From Burkholderiales bacterium (GTDB lineage: Bacteria > Pseudomonadota > Gammaproteobacteria > Burkholderiales > Burkholderiaceae_C), in NCBI GenBank assembly GCA_025360385.1, contig JANYCG010000328.1, positions 1 through 45,239 on the forward strand: a stretch of DNA of 45,239 nt, read 5' to 3'. The position numbers and the translations under genes are program-made. The notes under the pieces were generated by a model. That model ran no database searches. It was not told the DNA's origin and saw only the letters and a program-made list of their open reading frames with translations. Shown here one piece after another: positions 43,849 to 45,239 of this stretch. Every line of letters starts with the position of its first letter. The stretch's first letter is position 1.

Positions 43849-44902
43849 TTTGATTTTTGCAAGTATGTTGGTGGCGGCCTTTGAGTTTTTTACTGGCCGG
43901 AAGCAGCAGATACTTTTTTTTATTTCAATACTAGTTTTGATTGTTTTCGCCGGCACACGAGCAGTTGGCGTAGATCCTGACAGCGAGAACTATCAAAGAT
44001 TATTTGAAGATTACAGTGACATCAGTGCAATCACCTCGTCTGCAGCAGGATATTTATATGAACCCGTATCGAAGTTAATCTTCTTTTTGGTCAATCTATC
44101 CGGGTTTGGTGTGGAAGTTGTTTTTTTGATTTTTGCCTGCCTCACACTTTTGGCAAAAGAGGCGTTGATTCGACGGGTATCGCCATACCCAATGCTTTCA
44201 GTCTACTTACTTTGTTGCCATTTCTATTTGTATTATGAGATGGTTCAAATTAGGGCGGCATTGGCCATGTCGCTGGTAGTCATCGGCTGCATAAACTACG
44301 ACAGGCGAAAGTCGCTGGGTACCCTGACTGTACTCCTTGCAGCTTGTGTCCACATAAGCGCGCTGCTCGGCCTGGCATTTATCTTGATGAAAGAGTTTCA
44401 GGTTGATCTGAGGCGATATTTAAAATTGCTAATCTTTTCACTTTTCATCGCCTTGATTTTTGTCGCAAAAAATGACATATTCTTCTCAACCTTGGCGCTA
44501 TTTCCTATTGAAAAGGTAGATAGTTATCTGGATATAATAAACAACTATCAGGCTGCAAGTATATATGGAGTAACATTAGCCCACTTACTTCCGATATTGA
44601 TTGGCTACTGGTTGATCGATAAAAAAGTGATTACAAATTCTATTCATGTTGACCTCATTCGTTTTTACAGTCTTTGCATTCCGTATTATTGGATTTTTTT
44701 GCCAATTTCAGTAATGGCCTATAGGTCGAGTGAGTTTTTTCAAATTGTGAATATCGTGCTTTTGCCGATTTTAATTAACAAAATGCCTATCAAGTCCCTT
44801 GGATTGTTGCTTCTGTTCATTGTCGGACTTGCAATCTCTTACTTCACGCTATTTATCAGGGAACTGTTTCCATTCGGCTATTCCAGTTGGTTATTGCCGT
44901 AG
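43832..44902 (+). CDS. EpsG-family membrane protein, probable polysaccharide polymerase (Wzy role)
   Basis: This 356-residue membrane protein has about ten helices. The segment FAGTRAVGVDPDSENYQRLF after the second helix and YEMVQIRAALAMSL later are the hallmarks of EpsG-like polymerases. In a locus with Wzx and Wzz it most likely polymerises repeat units in the periplasm. It is AT-rich and overlaps the flippase gene. The 142 bp after it hold no gene. Confidence 0.82.
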   Translation: MAPFYSLIFASMLVAAFEFFTGRKQQILFFISILVLIVFAGTRAVGVDPDSENYQRLFEDYSDISAITSSAAGYLYEPVSKLIFFLVNLSGFGVEVVFLIFACLTLLAKEALIRRVSPYPMLSVYLLCCHFYLYYEMVQIRAALAMSLVVIGCINYDRRKSLGTLTVLLAACVHISALLGLAFILMKEFQVDLRRYLKLLIFSLFIALIFVAKNDIFFSTLALFPIEKVDSYLDIINNYQAASIYGVTLAHLLPILIGYWLIDKKVITNSIHVDLIRFYSLCIPYYWIFLPISVMAYRSSEFFQIVNIVLLPILINKMPIKSLGLLLLFIVGLAISYFTLFIRELFPFGYSSWLLP

Positions 44903-44999
44903 TATTTTCCAATTCCTCAATGAGCCTGAAGTGAAGACTTTGTGAGGTTCAGAGTGATCCGTTTAAGTCGGGTAGTTTTGGGGGCTTGGATTTTTGTTT

Positions 45000-45019
45000 C
45001 CTGTTTCGTATGAAACAGG
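45000..45019. repeat. Perfect palindrome upstream of the YdcF-family gene
   Basis: CCTGTTTC (45000-45007), GTAT spacer and GAAACAGG (45012-45019) form an 8-bp perfect inverted repeat in the gap between the EpsG-like and YdcF-like genes. No U-run follows on either side, so a terminator is unlikely. It is a candidate operator 26-56 nt before the next start. Confidence 0.5.
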
Positions 45020-45044
45020 CTCCTGCCTAAATTGACGGCCTGCT

Positions 45045-45239
45045 ATGGCCAGTTTGAAATTGCGCTCAACATCCATGTTCCTCGTCGCCAAAATCCTCGC
45101 CTTCGCCACCCAACCCATCGCCTGGGCGCTTGTCCTGCTGGGCGCGGGGCTGGGCTTGCTGGCTCTGCGGCGCCCACGCAAATGGGGCCTGCGCCTGGCC
45201 TGGGCTGCGTTTGGCGTGTTGTTGTTGATGGGTTGGCAA
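45045..45239 (+). CDS. YdcF/ElyC-family protein, N-terminal fragment (runs off the window)
   Basis: Sixty-five codons are open to the end of the window. The first helix is MFLVAKILAFATQPIAWALV and a second hydrophobic stretch follows after LRRPRKWG, as at the start of YdcF/ElyC membrane proteins, which act in cell-envelope polysaccharide metabolism. The start may be ATG 45045 or 45075; the latter fits the family better. GC rises again here, so the AT-rich block ends just before it. Confidence 0.6.
   Translation, partial: MASLKLRSTSMFLVAKILAFATQPIAWALVLLGAGLGLLALRRPRKWGLRLAWAAFGVLLLMGWQ

Noticed and set aside
45000-45019. Rho-independent terminator after the polysaccharide polymerase gene
   Set aside because: The stem is perfect but neither side is followed by a T-run.

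Overview
The window looks like chromosome from a betaproteobacterium of the Comamonadaceae (Rhodoferax/Polaromonas-like). This is inferred from protein flavour, high GC in most genes, a PPi-type phosphofructokinase, a DUF1631 protein and a TAXI-TRAP subunit; it was not checked by any search. No phage, plasmid, IS transposase or CRISPR array is visible.

Layout. 1-7153 holds a 5'-truncated TAXI-TRAP subunit, ettA, a DUF1631 gene and an RhlE-type RNA helicase. 7282-21349 is a sugar-acid locus built as two divergent operons around a palindrome-rich gap (15874-16003). Leftward: 2-hydroxyacid dehydrogenase, FadR-type regulator, four-gene sugar ABC importer, idonate/5-ketogluconate dehydrogenases and a cupin protein. 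Rightward: IlvD/Edd sugar-acid dehydratase, PfkB-type KDG kinase, DgoK-type kinase, KDPG/KDPGal aldolase and an SDR. Together they can import a sugar acid, adjust its redox state, dehydrate it to a 2-keto-3-deoxy acid, phosphorylate it and cleave it to pyruvate and glyceraldehyde 3-phosphate. 21525-26290 holds a GST, an aldo/keto reductase, an acyl-CoA synthetase and an alpha/beta hydrolase.

26621-34536 begins with prfB, which carries its programmed +1 frameshift. It is followed by a two-gene ATPase + DUF4276 (TOPRIM-like) pair, a HAD phosphatase and pepN, joined by successive ATGA stop/start overlaps, then a PPi-type phosphofructokinase. The ATPase/DUF4276 pair is compositionally unlike its neighbours and resembles ATPase-plus-TOPRIM defence modules. 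34605-45239 holds tRNA-Thr(CGU) and the start of a surface polysaccharide locus: uppS, Wza-like exporter, Wzz-like protein, WecE-like aminotransferase, an unknown membrane protein, Wzx-like flippase, EpsG-like polymerase and the start of a YdcF-family gene. From about 40400 the locus becomes AT-rich.

The most unusual signal is a family of eight AT-rich elements, each exactly 43 nt and aligning without gaps. Six lie inside five unrelated genes, all in the same reading frame, and two lie just downstream of genes. Columns 2, 3, 15, 17, 37, 38, 40 and 43 are invariant. The acyl-CoA synthetase carries two of them plus a separate 87-bp in-frame double-hairpin insertion.
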